Source: Hyphomicrobium sp. (lineage in GTDB: Bacteria; Pseudomonadota; Alphaproteobacteria; Rhizobiales; Hyphomicrobiaceae). Taken from it: 64,000 nt of DNA. The DNA is taken from positions 372,001 to 436,000 of the forward strand of contig JASBTM010000003.1 in the NCBI GenBank assembly GCA_030148425.1, written 5' to 3'. The translations under genes were made by a program, and so were the position numbers. The first letter of the stretch is position 1. Every line of letters starts with the position of its first letter. Below, in pieces: positions 37,901 through 47,814 of the stretch. The notes under the pieces are model-generated. The model was not told the origin of the DNA and did not search any database. It saw only the letters and a list, made by a program, of their open reading frames with translations.

Positions 37901-39688
37901 GTCGAGCAGGTTCGGCCGCGGACCGATGATCGAGACGAGGCTCATGACGAGCTCCTCGCGGATCGGATCGATCGGCGGGTTGGTGACCTGCGCGAAGTTC
38001 TGCTTGAAATAGGTGTAGAGCGGCTTCGGCTTGTTCGACAGCGCCGAGATCGGCGTGTCGGTGCCCATGGAGCCGGCCGCTTCCTCGCCCTGCGACGCCA
38101 TCGGCGTCATCAGGATGGTGACGTCTTCCTGGGTGTAGCCGAAGGCCTGCTGGCGCGCGAGCAGCGGCAGGTTGGAGCGTTGGCCTGTCGATGGCGCGTC
38201 GGGCAGTTCTTCCAGGCGCATCTGGGTGTTGTGCAGCCACTGCGCATAGGGATGGCTGGCAGCGAGCTCGGCCTTGATCTCTTCGTCAGGGATCAAACGG
38301 CCCTGCTCGAGATCGACCAGCAGCATCTTGCCCGGCTGCAGGCGCCACTTGGTGATGATGTTCTCTTCCGGAATGTCGAGCACGCCCATTTCCGACGCCA
38401 TGATGATGCGATCATCACTGGTGACGAGATAGCGTGCAGGACGCAGGCCGTTGCGGTCCAGCGTTGCGCCGATCTGGCGACCGTCGGTGAAGGCCAGCGC
38501 GGCCGGGCCGTCCCACGGCTCCATCAGCGCGGCATGATATTCGTAGAACGCGCGGCGCTGCTCATCCATCAGCGGATTGCCGGCCCACGCTTCCGGAATC
38601 ATCATCATGACCGCGTGCGACAGCGAGTAGCCGCCCTGCACGAGGAATTCGAGCGCGTTGTCGAAGCAGGCGGTGTCCGACTGGCCTTCATAGGAGATCG
38701 GCCACAGGCGGCTGATATCCTTGCCGAACAGGTCGGACTCCACCGAGGCCTGGCGTGCCGCCATCCAGTTGGTGTTGCCGCGCAGCGTGTTGATTTCGCC
38801 GTTATGCGCGACCATGCGGAACGGATGCGCCAGCGACCAGGTCGGGAAGGTGTTGGTCGAGAAGCGCTGATGCACGAGGGCGAGCGCGGACTCGAAGTCC
38901 TCTTCATGCAGGTCGGCATAATAGCTGCCGAGCTGGTCGGCGAGGAACATGCCCTTGTAGATGATGGTGCGGCACGAGATCGAACAGGCGTAATAGCCCG
39001 ACAATCCGCGCTCACGGCGCGAATAGATCGCCTGCGAGATCGACTTGCGCAGGATATAGAGGCGGCGCTCGAAGTCGCTGGCGTCAGCGATCTTGGCTTT
39101 GCCGATACCGATGAAGACCTGCATGTTGGCCGGCTCGGTCGGCTTCACGCTCTCGCCGAGCGATGCATTGTCGGTCGGAACCTCGCGCCAGCCGAGCAGC
39201 TTCAGGCCCTCGGCCTTGATCTGGTCAGCGATGATGCCCTGCAGAACCTTCCGCCACGGCACGTCGCGCGGCATGAACAGCGCGCCGACGGCATACTTGC
39301 CCGGCTCAGGCAGCTCGAAGCCGAGCTCGGTCGCCTTGCGGGCGAAGAACTTGTGCGGAATCTGCACGAGAATGCCCGCGCCGTCGCCGAAGCGCGGATC
39401 TGCGCCGGTGGCGCCGCGATGCTCGAGATTGCACAGGATGCTGAGCGCGTCAGACACGATCTGATGCGACTTCACACCCTTAATATTGGCGATGAAACCG
39501 ACGCCGCAGGCGTCCTTTTCCTGCGACGGGTCGTAGAGACCCAGCGCCGGCGGACGGTAGGTGTGCAGTTCAGGTTTGATGGCCGAATCTTTCAGAGCAA
39601 TGTCTTTCACGTGAGCCGATTTGATAGCCGGGGCCGCCGAATGCGTGCCGGTTTCGATCAATTGGCGCTCGTGCTCTGATCCGCTCAT
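34913..39688 (-). CDS. gltB: Glutamate synthase (NADPH) large subunit
   Basis: Amidotransferase and synthase subunit of GOGAT; with GltD it forms glutamate for ammonia assimilation. The 1591-residue precursor begins at ATG 39688, with GAGAGGA about 6 bases upstream. The mature enzyme starts at the catalytic Cys61 (KDACGVGF) after propeptide removal. Domains in order: class II glutaminase (about 61-480), central domain, FMN/3Fe-4S synthase domain ([26 protein letters not shown], then [17 protein letters not shown] cluster cysteines), and the C-terminal beta-helix ([11 protein letters not shown]). The frame is intact, but its base usage suggests that the C-terminal and N-terminal portions come from different genomic backgrounds (see findings). 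Confidence 0.95.
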   Translation of the reverse strand: MSGSEHERQLIETGTHSAAPAIKSAHVKDIALKDSAIKPELHTYRPPALGLYDPSQEKDACGVGFIANIKGVKSHQIVSDALSILCNLEHRGATGADPRFGDGAGILVQIPHKFFARKATELGFELPEPGKYAVGALFMPRDVPWRKVLQGIIADQIKAEGLKLLGWREVPTDNASLGESVKPTEPANMQVFIGIGKAKIADASDFERRLYILRKSISQAIYSRRERGLSGYYACSISCRTIIYKGMFLADQLGSYYADLHEEDFESALALVHQRFSTNTFPTWSLAHPFRMVAHNGEINTLRGNTNWMAARQASVESDLFGKDISRLWPISYEGQSDTACFDNALEFLVQGGYSLSHAVMMMIPEAWAGNPLMDEQRRAFYEYHAALMEPWDGPAALAFTDGRQIGATLDRNGLRPARYLVTSDDRIIMASEMGVLDIPEENIITKWRLQPGKMLLVDLEQGRLIPDEEIKAELAASHPYAQWLHNTQMRLEELPDAPSTGQRSNLPLLARQQAFGYTQEDVTILMTPMASQGEEAAGSMGTDTPISALSNKPKPLYTYFKQNFAQVTNPPIDPIREELVMSLVSIIGPRPNLLDHEGVATTKRLEVRQPILTDQDLEKIRSISDVADSHFVSRTLDTTFHAGLGSSGMEQVLDELCARAEGAVREGVNIIILSDRMAGSDRIPIPALLACAAVHHHLIRTGLRTSVGLVVESGEPREVHHFACLAGYGAEAINPYLAFESIIAMKGNLPVKLDDYEIVKRYIKSIGKGLLKVMSKMGISTYQSYCGAQIFDAVGLRSEFISKYFTGTHGQIEGVGLPEIAEETVRRHNEAFGEIQIFKNALDVGGEYAYRSRGEDHAWNAETVSLLQHAARGNSQERYRAFAKMLNDQAERLLTLRGLFKIKTAEDEKRKPVPLEEVESAADIVKRFATGAMSFGSISREAHTTLAIAMNRIGGKSNTGEGGEESDRFKPMPNGDSMRSAIKQIASGRFGVTTEYLVNSDMMQIKMAQGAKPGEGGQLPGHKVDATIAKVRHSTPGVTLVSPPPHHDIYSIEDLAQLIYDLKNVNPKADVSVKLVSEVGVGTVAAGVAKARADHVTISGFEGGTGASPLTSIKHAGSPWEIGLAETHQTLVANLLRGRIAVQVDGGVRTGRDVVIGALLGADEFGFATAPLIAAGCIMMRKCHLNTCPVGVATQDPVLRAKFSGKPEHVINYFFFVAEEVREIMAQLGFRTFNEMIGQSDQLDKDRAIEHWKARGLDFTKLFHKPHAPKGVAIFNSERQDHGLDKVLDVKLIELAKAALETKRPVKAEVAIKNVNRSTGAMLSGEVAKRFGHAGLPEDTIWMSFNGTAGQAFGAWVAHGVTLDLIGEGNDYVGKGLSGGKLIVRPDPKSSIVPEESIIVGNTVLYGAITGECYFRGVAGERFAVRNSGAYAVVEGTGDHGCEYMTGGVVVVLGQTGRNFAAGMSGGIAYVLDEKGDFENHLNKDMVQLEAITADAGSLQRLAQQGGDVAIAVRNVMVDMREQDAERLHTLISRHAHYTNSRRAQEILKDFAAFLPKFKKVMPVEYRRALTELAKARETNREAALETAKQ

Positions 39689-40242
39689 CTTCGTCCTCTC
39701 AGCCCCCACATCGGGGCTCTGCCACCTTTGTCGGCGCACCTTTGACGCTCGCGGAACCCTCTTGGGCTACCGCTCGCGCGTCTTGCGAGCCTTGTTTTCA
39801 GAATTCAGACTGGTGGCGCCCATCGTCCCCGCTGGCCACCCCATATCCTGCCTTTAAAAGGCGTCTTGCCTTGTTCGGGCGCCTCTTTAGCCGGGGCGCC
39901 CGCTTTTGTCGCAGACCCTATGCGGGTTCTGCCACAAAAAATTGCGACAGTGATGCTGTCCTAACCATCACCTTGCCAAACTTTTATCTAGCACACAAGC
40001 GCGTGGGAGTCCGCCGTCGCAATGCAACAGCGCATGCCAAATCGCTTGTTACAGGGTGTTACCGAACCGCCACGTCCTGCGGCAAAGGTGCCTCGATCCG
40101 GCCCTTTCCCTGCCGAATTCCGCAGCGAAGTTGGCGCCGTCCGTTAACGCCTGGGGCGGGAACGTCGCGGAACACTGGCGGACAACGGCCTGGGTCGAAA
40201 AATACTTTATCGCCGGGCGCGGGGGCGTCGAAGGAGCATGCG
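39689..40242. other. Intergenic region upstream of gltB
   Basis: This 554-base region separates divergent gltB and the exported-protein gene and must carry the promoters of both. It is more AT-rich around 39900-40000 and contains a 7-base inverted repeat TGTCGCA (39907-39913) / TGCGACA (39943-39949) of unknown meaning. A reading frame runs through it in frame with the downstream gene, but it lacks protein-like composition and I do not call it coding. Confidence 0.5.
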
Positions 40243-41124
40243 ATGAAATTCACTGTGGGATGTCTGACCGCGGCAGGCCTCGTGCTGGCCAATGCCGCTC
40301 AGGCCCAGGTCTTGCCGCCCATGCGCGGCGATGCGGCCGTGGTATCGGATTTCGAACCGCCGCCCCCTTATACCGCGATGCCGCCGCGAATTCATGTTCC
40401 GGGACCGCGTTATGGCGACGGTTATGCACCGTCTGTGCTGCCGCCCCACGAAATCTACGCGATCTTGCGCGAAGCCGGCTTCTCGCCGCTCGGCGCGCCG
40501 CAGCAGCGCGGGCTATTCTATACAGTGGCCGCCGTCGACCGCCGCGGCGAGGACGGGCGGATGGTGATCGATGCCCGCACCGGCAGGATCCTGCGCTTCA
40601 TGCCGGCCTATCAGATGGGCGACCGGATGAACCAGGAGGTCGTGGCGCGTTACGGTCCGGAAGCCGCAATGCCCGACCTGCCGCAATATCGCCGCCCGCC
40701 ATTCGACGCCAAGGCGGCGGCCAACACGGCCGGCAATCCACCTTCTGCTGCCGCGCCGGCGCCGAAGCAGAAAGTGGCGAGCCGCACGGCGACCGTGCCA
40801 CTGCCGAAACAGCCCCCTGCGCGCGCAGTTGCCACACCGGCAAAACCCGTTGCGGTGGAGAAACCGCCGGTCATCGACAAGCCGATTGCGGAAAAGCCAG
40901 CCGAGCCGGCCGCGACGCCGGCGCCTGCACCGGTGCAGCAGTCTGCGGTGACGGAGCCGAAGCCGGCGGAAGCGAAGGCGTCTGAGACACCGGCCGCTAC
41001 GCCAACGCCTGTTGCTGAGAAACCCGAAGCTCCACCAAGCGTTGCTCCACCTGCAACCGAAGCGAAGCCGGAGACTCCTGCGCCGACGGGCGACAAGCCG
41101 GCAGTGGTTCAGGGATTGGAGTAG
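40243..41124 (+). CDS. Exported Pro/Ala-rich protein, unknown function
   Basis: A 293-residue protein with a signal peptide (MKFTVGCLTAAGLVLANAAQAQ, cut near AQAQ) and AAGGAG 7 bases before the ATG. Residues about 70-140 form a conserved-looking globular part (PPHEIYAILREAGFSPLG, then MVIDARTGRILRFMPAYQMG). This pattern of reading out a residue-level modification of a path resembles the PepSY-like proteins of this group, but I cannot confirm that. The last 150 residues are a Pro/Ala/Lys-rich tail. I associate such genes with the position beside gltB in Bradyrhizobium relatives. Function unknown. Confidence 0.7.
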   Translation: MKFTVGCLTAAGLVLANAAQAQVLPPMRGDAAVVSDFEPPPPYTAMPPRIHVPGPRYGDGYAPSVLPPHEIYAILREAGFSPLGAPQQRGLFYTVAAVDRRGEDGRMVIDARTGRILRFMPAYQMGDRMNQEVVARYGPEAAMPDLPQYRRPPFDAKAAANTAGNPPSAAAPAPKQKVASRTATVPLPKQPPARAVATPAKPVAVEKPPVIDKPIAEKPAEPAATPAPAPVQQSAVTEPKPAEAKASETPAATPTPVAEKPEAPPSVAPPATEAKPETPAPTGDKPAVVQGLE

Positions 41125-41157
41125 CGGGTCAGCTAGTGCGCCGAAGCTGCTGATCTC

Positions 41158-41197
41158 CCTCCCCCAAGCGCAGCGAAGCTGCGCGACGTGGGGAGGG
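41158..41197. repeat. Palindromic element between convergent genes
   Basis: CCCTCCCC (41158-41165) and GGGGAGGG (41190-41197) flank an inner inverted repeat (AGCGCAGC/GCTGCGC). It fills the gap between two convergent genes and could terminate transcription from both sides. Confidence 0.6.
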
Positions 41198-41198
41198 A

Positions 41199-42740
41199 TT
41201 AAGGCCTGTATTCCACCTTCTCCAGCGGAGCCCGGAACGTCGCGCGAAAACCTGACGCGTCGTAGCTCTTGCTGACATTGCCAGCTCCTGCGATGCCGAG
41301 ATCGATCAGGCGCGTACCCAACCCTTTTCCCGATGGTGCCGTCACCTCGGGGCCACCGATCTCTCGCCAGTCAAATACCAGCGCTCCGCTATCTGTTACC
41401 CAGGACACGGCGACATGGCCGTGATTGCTGCCGAGTGCACCATATTTCACCGCATTGGTCGCAAGCTCGTGCAACAACATCGAGAATGACAGCGCCGCCT
41501 TCGGATCAAGCGCAATGTCCGCCCCGTCGAGCTTCACACGCGTTATGTCGGCATGAGCCGCCAACACCCCGGCGATCACCTCGCGCAGGCCTGCCGATAC
41601 CCAACTCTGCTGCTGCAGGATGTTGTGTGCGCGGCTAAGCGCATCGAGACGGCGTTCAAAGGCATCGACAGCATGGCGCTCTGTTACGCCGCGCAGCGTC
41701 TGATTCGCGATCGCCTGCACCAAGGCCATCGCATTGTTCATGCGATGGCCGAGCTCGGCATTGATCAGTTGCATTTGCTGATCGGCCTTGCGGCGCGCAC
41801 TGATATCGTTGAACAGGATCGCCACCTGATGCGCATCGGGCGCACCGATGCGAAAGGCATGAACTTCGTACCAGCGATCGCCGAGCTGCTCCGCATGCTG
41901 CTCGAAGCGGACCGACTGCCCCGTGAGCGCAACCTTGCCATAGATGTCGAACCAATGTTGCTCGTGCTTCGGCGCAAGGTCACGCATCCACTTGCCGGCC
42001 GCTTCATGCAGTCCCGTCTGACTCTTGAAGGCGGCATTGACCTCGACGAATCTGTAGTCGGTCGGCACCCTCTGCGCATCGAAAGCAAGTTCGACGACGC
42101 AGAAGCCCGCATCGAGCGAATTGAACAGCGTGTGATAGCGCGCCTCCAGATCGTCGTGCCGGTCGTTGATCGCGGCTGACGACACCGCGCGGTGGCCGCG
42201 CGTTTTCACATAAGCGCGGACGAGATCACGGCGCAGCTCGAATTGCGTCATAACTTGTCGCGCCAGCGCCTCCAGTGCCGCAAGCTGATCGGGCAGCAGA
42301 CCGCCCGGTCGCGGCACAGTATCGACGACGCAGACAGCGCCGATCGCGACGCCCTCGGCCGCGATCAGCGGCGCGCCCGCATAGAACCGCAGATGCAGCT
42401 CGCCGACCACATGCGGATTGTCCTTCGTTCGCGGATCGAGCGTCAGATCGGGAATGTTGAGCGTCTCCGGCACCGCAAGCGCATGGGCGCAGACCGACTG
42501 CTCGATGGAAGTCTCGCAAATGTCGAGACCGGATACTGCCTTGAACCACTGCCGGTCGGCATCGACGAGCGAGATAAACGCCATCGGAGCGCCGCAGATC
42601 TGGCGGGCGAGCATGACGATATCGTCGAATTCGGGCTCGGGCCCGGTATCGATCATGTCGTAGCTATGCAACACCGTCAGGCGCCGCGGATCGGTGACTG
42701 CGGCAGGAATTGTGCCGGTATTAGCCAGATCGACAGTCAA
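41199..42740 (-). CDS. HWE-family histidine kinase with GAF and PAS domains
   Basis: A soluble 513-residue sensor kinase. An N-terminal GAF domain (residues about 25-165) with SVCAHALAVPETLNIPDL resembles light- or redox-sensing GAFs. A PAS domain (about 205-320) follows, then the HWE kinase core: the phospho-accepting His in LGHRMNNAMALVQAIANQTL, LLHELATNAVKYGAL (N-box) and the family Trp-x-Glu in FDWREIGG. No membrane helix is predicted. There is no response regulator beside it, so its partner is unknown. It is divergent from the penicillin-binding protein gene. Confidence 0.88.
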   Translation of the reverse strand: MTVDLANTGTIPAAVTDPRRLTVLHSYDMIDTGPEPEFDDIVMLARQICGAPMAFISLVDADRQWFKAVSGLDICETSIEQSVCAHALAVPETLNIPDLTLDPRTKDNPHVVGELHLRFYAGAPLIAAEGVAIGAVCVVDTVPRPGGLLPDQLAALEALARQVMTQFELRRDLVRAYVKTRGHRAVSSAAINDRHDDLEARYHTLFNSLDAGFCVVELAFDAQRVPTDYRFVEVNAAFKSQTGLHEAAGKWMRDLAPKHEQHWFDIYGKVALTGQSVRFEQHAEQLGDRWYEVHAFRIGAPDAHQVAILFNDISARRKADQQMQLINAELGHRMNNAMALVQAIANQTLRGVTERHAVDAFERRLDALSRAHNILQQQSWVSAGLREVIAGVLAAHADITRVKLDGADIALDPKAALSFSMLLHELATNAVKYGALGSNHGHVAVSWVTDSGALVFDWREIGGPEVTAPSGKGLGTRLIDLGIAGAGNVSKSYDASGFRATFRAPLEKVEYRP

Positions 42741-42953
42741 CCTCGGATCGTCCTTCCCATGCGCGGAGTGCTCCCGTGCTGCATCTCACTTCAGCGAATT
42801 CCGCGCGCAAGTTCAATCGGTTCCTGCGCGGTCCTCCGCGCCTGCGACGACAACGCATGAGATGGAACTCCGTTTCCGATGCGTTAATCTTCGCTTTACG
42901 GCACTTTAAACCGCCGTCGATACGCTTGGCGCAACGGAGTGTGGTGTTTGCGT

Positions 42954-45248
42954 ATGGCGTGGGGCAAAAAAAAGAGCGGCGGACGCAAGGAGCCGACATT
43001 CGGGCTCGGCGCAGCGTTGTCCGATCTGCGCCTCACGGCTGACGATCGCGTGCCCGGCGGCGGTGACGATCGACCGAAGAAAGCGCCAAAGCGTGAGCCC
43101 GCTGAGAAGCCGCGCCAGACTCGCAGCTCCAGCAAGGCCCGCAGCAAGAGGCGCGGCGGCTTTGGCCGCGGCCTCAAGCGTATGGTTTATTGGGGCGCGG
43201 TGCTCGGCTTGTGGGCAGCAATCCTGATCGGCGGCGCGATCGTCTATGTCGGCGCGCATCTGCCGCCGATCCAGTCGCTGGAAATTCCGAAACGTCCGCC
43301 CACCATCCAGATCGTCGGCATGGATGGCACGGTGCTGACGACCCGCGGCGAACAGGCCGGCGACAATGTCGCGCTCAAGGACCTGCCGCCCTATCTGCCG
43401 AAGGCCTTTATCGCCATCGAGGACCGCCGCTTCTACTCGCATTGGGGCGTCGATCCCATCGGTATCGCGCGCGCCGCGGCGGCCAACCTGATGCATCGCG
43501 GCGTCTCGCAGGGCGGCTCGACGCTGACCCAGCAGCTCGCCAAGAACCTGTTCCTGACCCAGGAGCGCACCATGCAGCGCAAGCTGCAGGAGGTGGAGCT
43601 CGCCTTCTGGCTGGAGCGCAAGCACTCCAAGAACCAGATCCTCGAACTCTATCTCAACCGCGTCTATTTCGGTTCCGGCGCCTACGGCGTCGAAGCCGCC
43701 GCGCAAAAATATTTCGGCAAGAGCGCCAAGAACGTCACGATCGCCGAAGCCGCCATGCTCGCCGGCCTGGTCAAGTCGCCCTCGCGCCTTGCGCCGAACC
43801 GCAATCCCGAAGGAGCCGAGGCCCGCGCCAAGGTGGTGCTGGCGGCGATGCAGGATGCCGAATTCATCACCGCGGCGCAGGCCAAGGGCTCGGCCGGCGC
43901 GCCGCAATACAATGTGAAGCCGGTCGGTGCCGGCACGGTGAACTATGTCGCCGACTGGATCGGCGAAGTGCTGGACGATCTCGTCGGCCAGGTTGACGAG
44001 AGCATCGTGGTGGAAACCACCATCGATCCCAAGCTGCAGAGCTTTGCCGAAGGCGCCATCATCGACGAACTCGCCGCCAAGAGCGTCAAGTTCAACGTGA
44101 CGCAGGGCGCGCTGGTGGCGATGACGCCGCAAGGTGCGGTGCGTGCCATGGTCGGCGGCCGCAATTATGCCGACAGCCAGTTCAACCGCGCGGTGACCGC
44201 CAAGCGGCAACCGGGCTCGAGCTTCAAGCCGTTCGTCTATCTCACCGCCATCGAGAGCGGCATGACACCGGAAACGATCCGGCAGGACGCGCCCATCGAC
44301 ATCAAGGGCTGGAAACCGGAGAACTACACCCACGAATATTTCGGCTCGGTCACGCTGACGCAGGCGCTGTCGATGTCGCTGAACACCGTGGCTGTCCGCC
44401 TCGGCCTCGAGGTCGGCCCCGCCAGCGTGGTGCGCACGGCGCATCGCATGGGCATCTCCTCGAAGCTCGAAGCCAATGCCTCCATCGCACTCGGCACCTC
44501 CGAAGTATCGATGATGGAGCTGGTCGGCGCCTACGCCCCCTTCGCCAATGGCGGCTACGCGGCGACGCCCTATGTGGTGACGCGCATCCGCACCGTCGAA
44601 GGCAAGAAGGTGCTCTATGCCCGTCGCAACGACGCGCCGAGCGCCGTGATCGACGCCCGCGCCGTCGCCGCCATGAACACGATGATGCAGCAGACCATCC
44701 TCTCCGGCAGCGCCAAAAAGGCCGAGCTGCCCGGCTGGTTCGCCGCAGGCAAGACCGGCACCAGCCAGGATTTCCGAGATGCCTGGTTCATCGGCTACAC
44801 CTCGCAACTGGTCACCGGCGTCTGGCTCGGCAATGACGACAACTCGCCGACCAGGAAGGCCACCGGCGGCGGCTTGCCCGTCGATATCTGGTCGCGCTTC
44901 ATGAAGGTCGCCCATCAGGGACTTCAGCCCGAGCCGGTGCCCGGCCTGGCGCCATCCAGCGCCTTCAGCACCAACCCGATCGGTCAGGCGCTGTCATCGC
45001 TGTTGCCGGGAACGAATTCGATGGTGCCTCAACAGCAACAACAACCGCCGCAACGCGAACTGCCGCCCGAGCGCGGCTATGTACCGAGCGCGCCCGTCTA
45101 TAACGGCTATCGCGCACAGCCCAACGACGTGCCGACACAAGCGAATTATCCGGCCCAGCAGCGCCAGCGCGCGCAGCAGCAGAATGTGCGCCCGGAAGCC
45201 GCGAGCGGGATCGATGGATGGTTGTCGGAGCGATTGTTCGGGAGATAG
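42954..45248 (+). CDS. Class A penicillin-binding protein 1A (bifunctional peptidoglycan synthase)
   Basis: Polymerises glycan strands and cross-links peptides at the cytoplasmic membrane. The 764-residue protein has a basic cytoplasmic tail (residues 1-75), one membrane anchor (about 77-100), a GT51 transglycosylase (EDRRFYSHWGVD with the catalytic Glu; GGSTLTQQLAKN) and a transpeptidase with the nucleophile motif SSFK at about 421, SLN, and KTGTS at about 600. The C-terminal 90 residues are Pro/Gln-rich. The ATG at 42954 (MAWGKKK) fits relatives; a GTG at 42939 would add five residues. Confidence 0.94.
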   Translation: MAWGKKKSGGRKEPTFGLGAALSDLRLTADDRVPGGGDDRPKKAPKREPAEKPRQTRSSSKARSKRRGGFGRGLKRMVYWGAVLGLWAAILIGGAIVYVGAHLPPIQSLEIPKRPPTIQIVGMDGTVLTTRGEQAGDNVALKDLPPYLPKAFIAIEDRRFYSHWGVDPIGIARAAAANLMHRGVSQGGSTLTQQLAKNLFLTQERTMQRKLQEVELAFWLERKHSKNQILELYLNRVYFGSGAYGVEAAAQKYFGKSAKNVTIAEAAMLAGLVKSPSRLAPNRNPEGAEARAKVVLAAMQDAEFITAAQAKGSAGAPQYNVKPVGAGTVNYVADWIGEVLDDLVGQVDESIVVETTIDPKLQSFAEGAIIDELAAKSVKFNVTQGALVAMTPQGAVRAMVGGRNYADSQFNRAVTAKRQPGSSFKPFVYLTAIESGMTPETIRQDAPIDIKGWKPENYTHEYFGSVTLTQALSMSLNTVAVRLGLEVGPASVVRTAHRMGISSKLEANASIALGTSEVSMMELVGAYAPFANGGYAATPYVVTRIRTVEGKKVLYARRNDAPSAVIDARAVAAMNTMMQQTILSGSAKKAELPGWFAAGKTGTSQDFRDAWFIGYTSQLVTGVWLGNDDNSPTRKATGGGLPVDIWSRFMKVAHQGLQPEPVPGLAPSSAFSTNPIGQALSSLLPGTNSMVPQQQQQPPQRELPPERGYVPSAPVYNGYRAQPNDVPTQANYPAQQRQRAQQQNVRPEAASGIDGWLSERLFGR

Positions 45249-45260
45249 CGGGCCCATGAC

Positions 45261-45385
45261 TCGCGCCCCGGACGCGATGCAATGCGTAGCATTGCTTCGC
45301 AGCGCCGGGGCCATGTCGAACGCCGGCGCCTGCGAAGGTCTCGGCTCTGCGGAGCAGCGTAAGAACGCTGCACCGCGTCCTGGAC
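45261..45385. repeat. Dispersed palindromic repeat, copy A
   Basis: Starts with CCCCGGACGCGATGCA and ends with CTGCACCGCGTCCTGGACA, so the ends are inverted copies. Internal segments GCTTCGCAG and CTGCGGAGCAGCG recur in copy B at 60159-60282. It lies between the penicillin-binding protein and metallopeptidase genes. Confidence 0.75.
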
Positions 45386-45395
45386 ACGGAGTGTC

Positions 45396-46148
45396 CTACT
45401 CACTCACCCCATAACGATGCAGATCGTTGCCGTGCGTATCGAGCCAGTTCTTCGCTCGCTCGGTCGCCGGACAGATCCGCCCGACCACGCGCCAGAACTT
45501 TGGCGAATGGTTCATCTCCACCAGATGCCCGACCTCATGCGCCGCCAGATAATCCAGCACATAGGCCGGCGCCAGGATCAGCCGCCACGAGAACGACAGC
45601 GAACCTTCCGTGGTGCACGAGCCCCAGCGGCTCGACTGGTCGCGAATCGAGATGCGCTTCACCTTCACGCCGAGCTGCGCGGCATATTTCGCCGACGCCT
45701 TGGCAAGATCGGCCTTGGCCTCGCGCTTGAGGAAATCGTGGACACGTCGATCGATGTGCTCGACATCGCCGGCGACGCAGATGATCTTTTCACCGCTGTC
45801 GCGGACCTCGGTCCACACAGTTCCACGCCCTGCGCGATGAACGATCTTATGATCGACGCCGCGCAGCGGAACCACTGTGCCGTGTTGAAAGGGTGCGGCC
45901 TTCGGCAAACGACCGAGACGCGCGGCAATCCACGCGCCATGACGTTGCGCAAAGTCTTTCGCGTCGACCAACGTGCCGCGCGGCGGCATCGTCAGAATGG
46001 CTTCGCGATCGCTTGGATGAATCCTGAGTGTATATCTCGTCGCGCGGCGATGCCGGCGCAGGCGAATGGCGAACATTTGCGAGCCATGCTTGACCGCAAT
46101 GGTGTCGGGTTCCGTAGGACGGCGATAAAGTAGTGCGCGAAAGGCCAT
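45396..46148 (-). CDS. YgjP-like zinc metallopeptidase (SprT/M48-related, DUF45)
   Basis: A 250-residue protein with the zinc-binding motif HEVGHL (HExxH) followed by a third ligand His in MNHSPKFW, and the RISIRDQSSRWGSC segment characteristic of the YgjP/DUF45 group. It lacks a signal peptide and should be cytoplasmic. The substrate is unknown. The ATG at 46148 (MAFRALLYRR) is my choice; an upstream ATG at 46232 would add 28 unlikely residues. Confidence 0.87.
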   Translation of the reverse strand: MAFRALLYRRPTEPDTIAVKHGSQMFAIRLRRHRRATRYTLRIHPSDREAILTMPPRGTLVDAKDFAQRHGAWIAARLGRLPKAAPFQHGTVVPLRGVDHKIVHRAGRGTVWTEVRDSGEKIICVAGDVEHIDRRVHDFLKREAKADLAKASAKYAAQLGVKVKRISIRDQSSRWGSCTTEGSLSFSWRLILAPAYVLDYLAAHEVGHLVEMNHSPKFWRVVGRICPATERAKNWLDTHGNDLHRYGVSE

Positions 46149-46497
46149 ATCTGCAGTTCCGGTCGTCAGAAGATCGCCCGGAGTCTGCCACAACCGCCGC
46201 CATGAGAACGGCTCAGCGCAAAAACAAATCATTTGCCCAAGATAAGGGGTCCCGCGGTGATTTGTCCCCTACGGAATGTAGCTCGGAACTCGAATCCTGA
46301 TTCAAAAATACGGCCAAGAACCGAGTTTAGAATTGAATCGCGCACCACCCTTTGGGGATAGGTGAAAAATCCGGTTTACCGCTAATTTTCAAGGGTTTAC
46401 CCAACTTATTCCTGCAACCGCGCATACTTTGAGCGCACGATTCAAAGTGATGCGTTCGCATCGCCGCGCCATTGCGCGCGACGATGCACAAACAAAC
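46149..46497. other. Intergenic region
   Basis: A 349-base AT-richer stretch between two minus-strand genes. It presumably holds the metallopeptidase promoter and the 3' end of the depolymerase transcript. A GGTTTACC motif recurs as GGGTTTACCC about 20 bases later (near 46370-46400). I see no gene in it. Confidence 0.5.
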
Positions 46498-47814
46498 TCA
46501 CTCGGCAGCAGCGTTACGACGTGCATGCGCGGCGCTCGCGTGGAAATCACAGATGCGCGGCACGATCTCAGACTTGAATCGCGATCCATTGAAGACGCCG
46601 TAGTGTCCGACACCGGGCTGCACGTAATGCACGCGCCGTTCATCGGGGATCGAACTGCACAGACCATGCGTCGCTTCGGTCTGACCGAGACCGGAGATGT
46701 CGTCCTTCTCGCCTTCGACGGTCATCAGCGCGACGTTGACGATCTTCGAAGGCTCCACCAACTTGCCGCGATGGGTCATCTCGCCCTTCGGCAGCGCGTG
46801 CTTGATGAACACGGTGTCGACGGTCTGCAGGTAATACTCAGCCGTCAGATCCATCACAGCGAGATATTCGTCGTAGAATTCACGATGCTTGTCGACGAGG
46901 TCGCCGTCGCCCTTCACCAGATTCTCGAACAGCTTCTTGTGCGCGTCCATGTGGCGATCGAGGTTCATGCTGATGAAGCCGTTCAGCTGCAGGAAGCCCG
47001 GATAAACGTCGCGCATCACGCCCGGATGCGGGAACGGCACCTTGGTGATGACATTGTTGCGGAACCAGTCGATGCCCTTCTGACCGGCAAGATCGTTCAC
47101 CGCAGTCGGATTGCGGCGCGTATCGATCGGACCGCCCATCAGCGTCATCGACAGCGGCACATAGGGATCGTTCTCGGCTTCCATCACCGACACGGCGGCG
47201 AGCACGGGCACGGCCGGCTGACACACTGCCAGCACGTGCACATTGCCGCCGAGCACGTGGAACATCTCGATGACGTAGTCGATGTAGTCTTCCAGGTCGA
47301 AGCGCCCGGCTGCGAGCGGCACCTGGCGCGCATCGGACCAGTCGGTGATGTAGACCTCATGGGTCGGCAGGAAGGCTTCCACGGTGCCGCGAAGCAGCGT
47401 GGCATAGTGACCGGACATCGGCGCCACGATCAGCACGCGCGGCTGCGGCGTGCGCAATGGGCGGGGGTGCTTGCGGTCAAAATAGAGCAAACGGCAGAAT
47501 GGTTTTTCCCACACCGAGCGGATCTCGATGGGCGTGCGCACGCCGTTCACTTCGGTGTCCCTGAGGCCCCATTCCGGCTTGCCGTAGCGGCGCGTGGTGC
47601 GCTCGAACAATTCGCAGCCGGCGGTGATCTGCTTGGCGAAATCGGTCTGCCCGAACGGATTGAGCGGATTCTGCAGCATCATCCGCGCGGCATCGCTCAT
47701 CGCGCGTGCCGGACCGAGCGACGCATAGGCCATCTCATACATCCAGTACATCGGAGCAGTGAGCCCGGGGCTCGTTTCCGACGCTGGCGGCCGGCCAAAT
47801 TCACCTATCGGCAT
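46498..47814 (-). CDS. phaZ: Intracellular polyhydroxybutyrate depolymerase
   Basis: Mobilises stored polyhydroxybutyrate granules. The 438-residue product shows the family pattern: MYWMYEMAYASLGPARAM near the start, NPLNPFGQT, FERTTRRYGKPEW, APMSGHYATLLRGT, and the active-site region LAVCQPAVPVLAAV with the nucleophilic Cys, plus GQTEATHGLCSSIP and QPGVGHYGVFNGSRF with the catalytic His. The ATG at 47814 has GAGGA just upstream; an internal ATG at 47751 is the alternative. No phaC is nearby. Confidence 0.92.
   Translation of the reverse strand: MPIGEFGRPPASETSPGLTAPMYWMYEMAYASLGPARAMSDAARMMLQNPLNPFGQTDFAKQITAGCELFERTTRRYGKPEWGLRDTEVNGVRTPIEIRSVWEKPFCRLLYFDRKHPRPLRTPQPRVLIVAPMSGHYATLLRGTVEAFLPTHEVYITDWSDARQVPLAAGRFDLEDYIDYVIEMFHVLGGNVHVLAVCQPAVPVLAAVSVMEAENDPYVPLSMTLMGGPIDTRRNPTAVNDLAGQKGIDWFRNNVITKVPFPHPGVMRDVYPGFLQLNGFISMNLDRHMDAHKKLFENLVKGDGDLVDKHREFYDEYLAVMDLTAEYYLQTVDTVFIKHALPKGEMTHRGKLVEPSKIVNVALMTVEGEKDDISGLGQTEATHGLCSSIPDERRVHYVQPGVGHYGVFNGSRFKSEIVPRICDFHASAAHARRNAAAE

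Noticed and set aside
37115..39679. Long open frame (about 854 codons) on the plus strand opposite gltB
   Set aside because: A shadow of gltB codon structure. gltB itself is unmistakable; the antisense product is rich in Asp, Arg and His and has no known fold.
39742..40242. N-terminal extension of the exported protein gene (167 codons upstream in frame)
   Set aside because: A strong ribosome site and signal peptide begin at 40243; the upstream residues look random and lie in the gltB promoter region.
42906..44915. Long open frame (about 669 codons) on the minus strand opposite the penicillin-binding protein gene
   Set aside because: The plus-strand frame has full family motifs; the antisense frame has His/Asp/Arg-rich composition and no recognisable domain, as is common opposite GC-rich genes.
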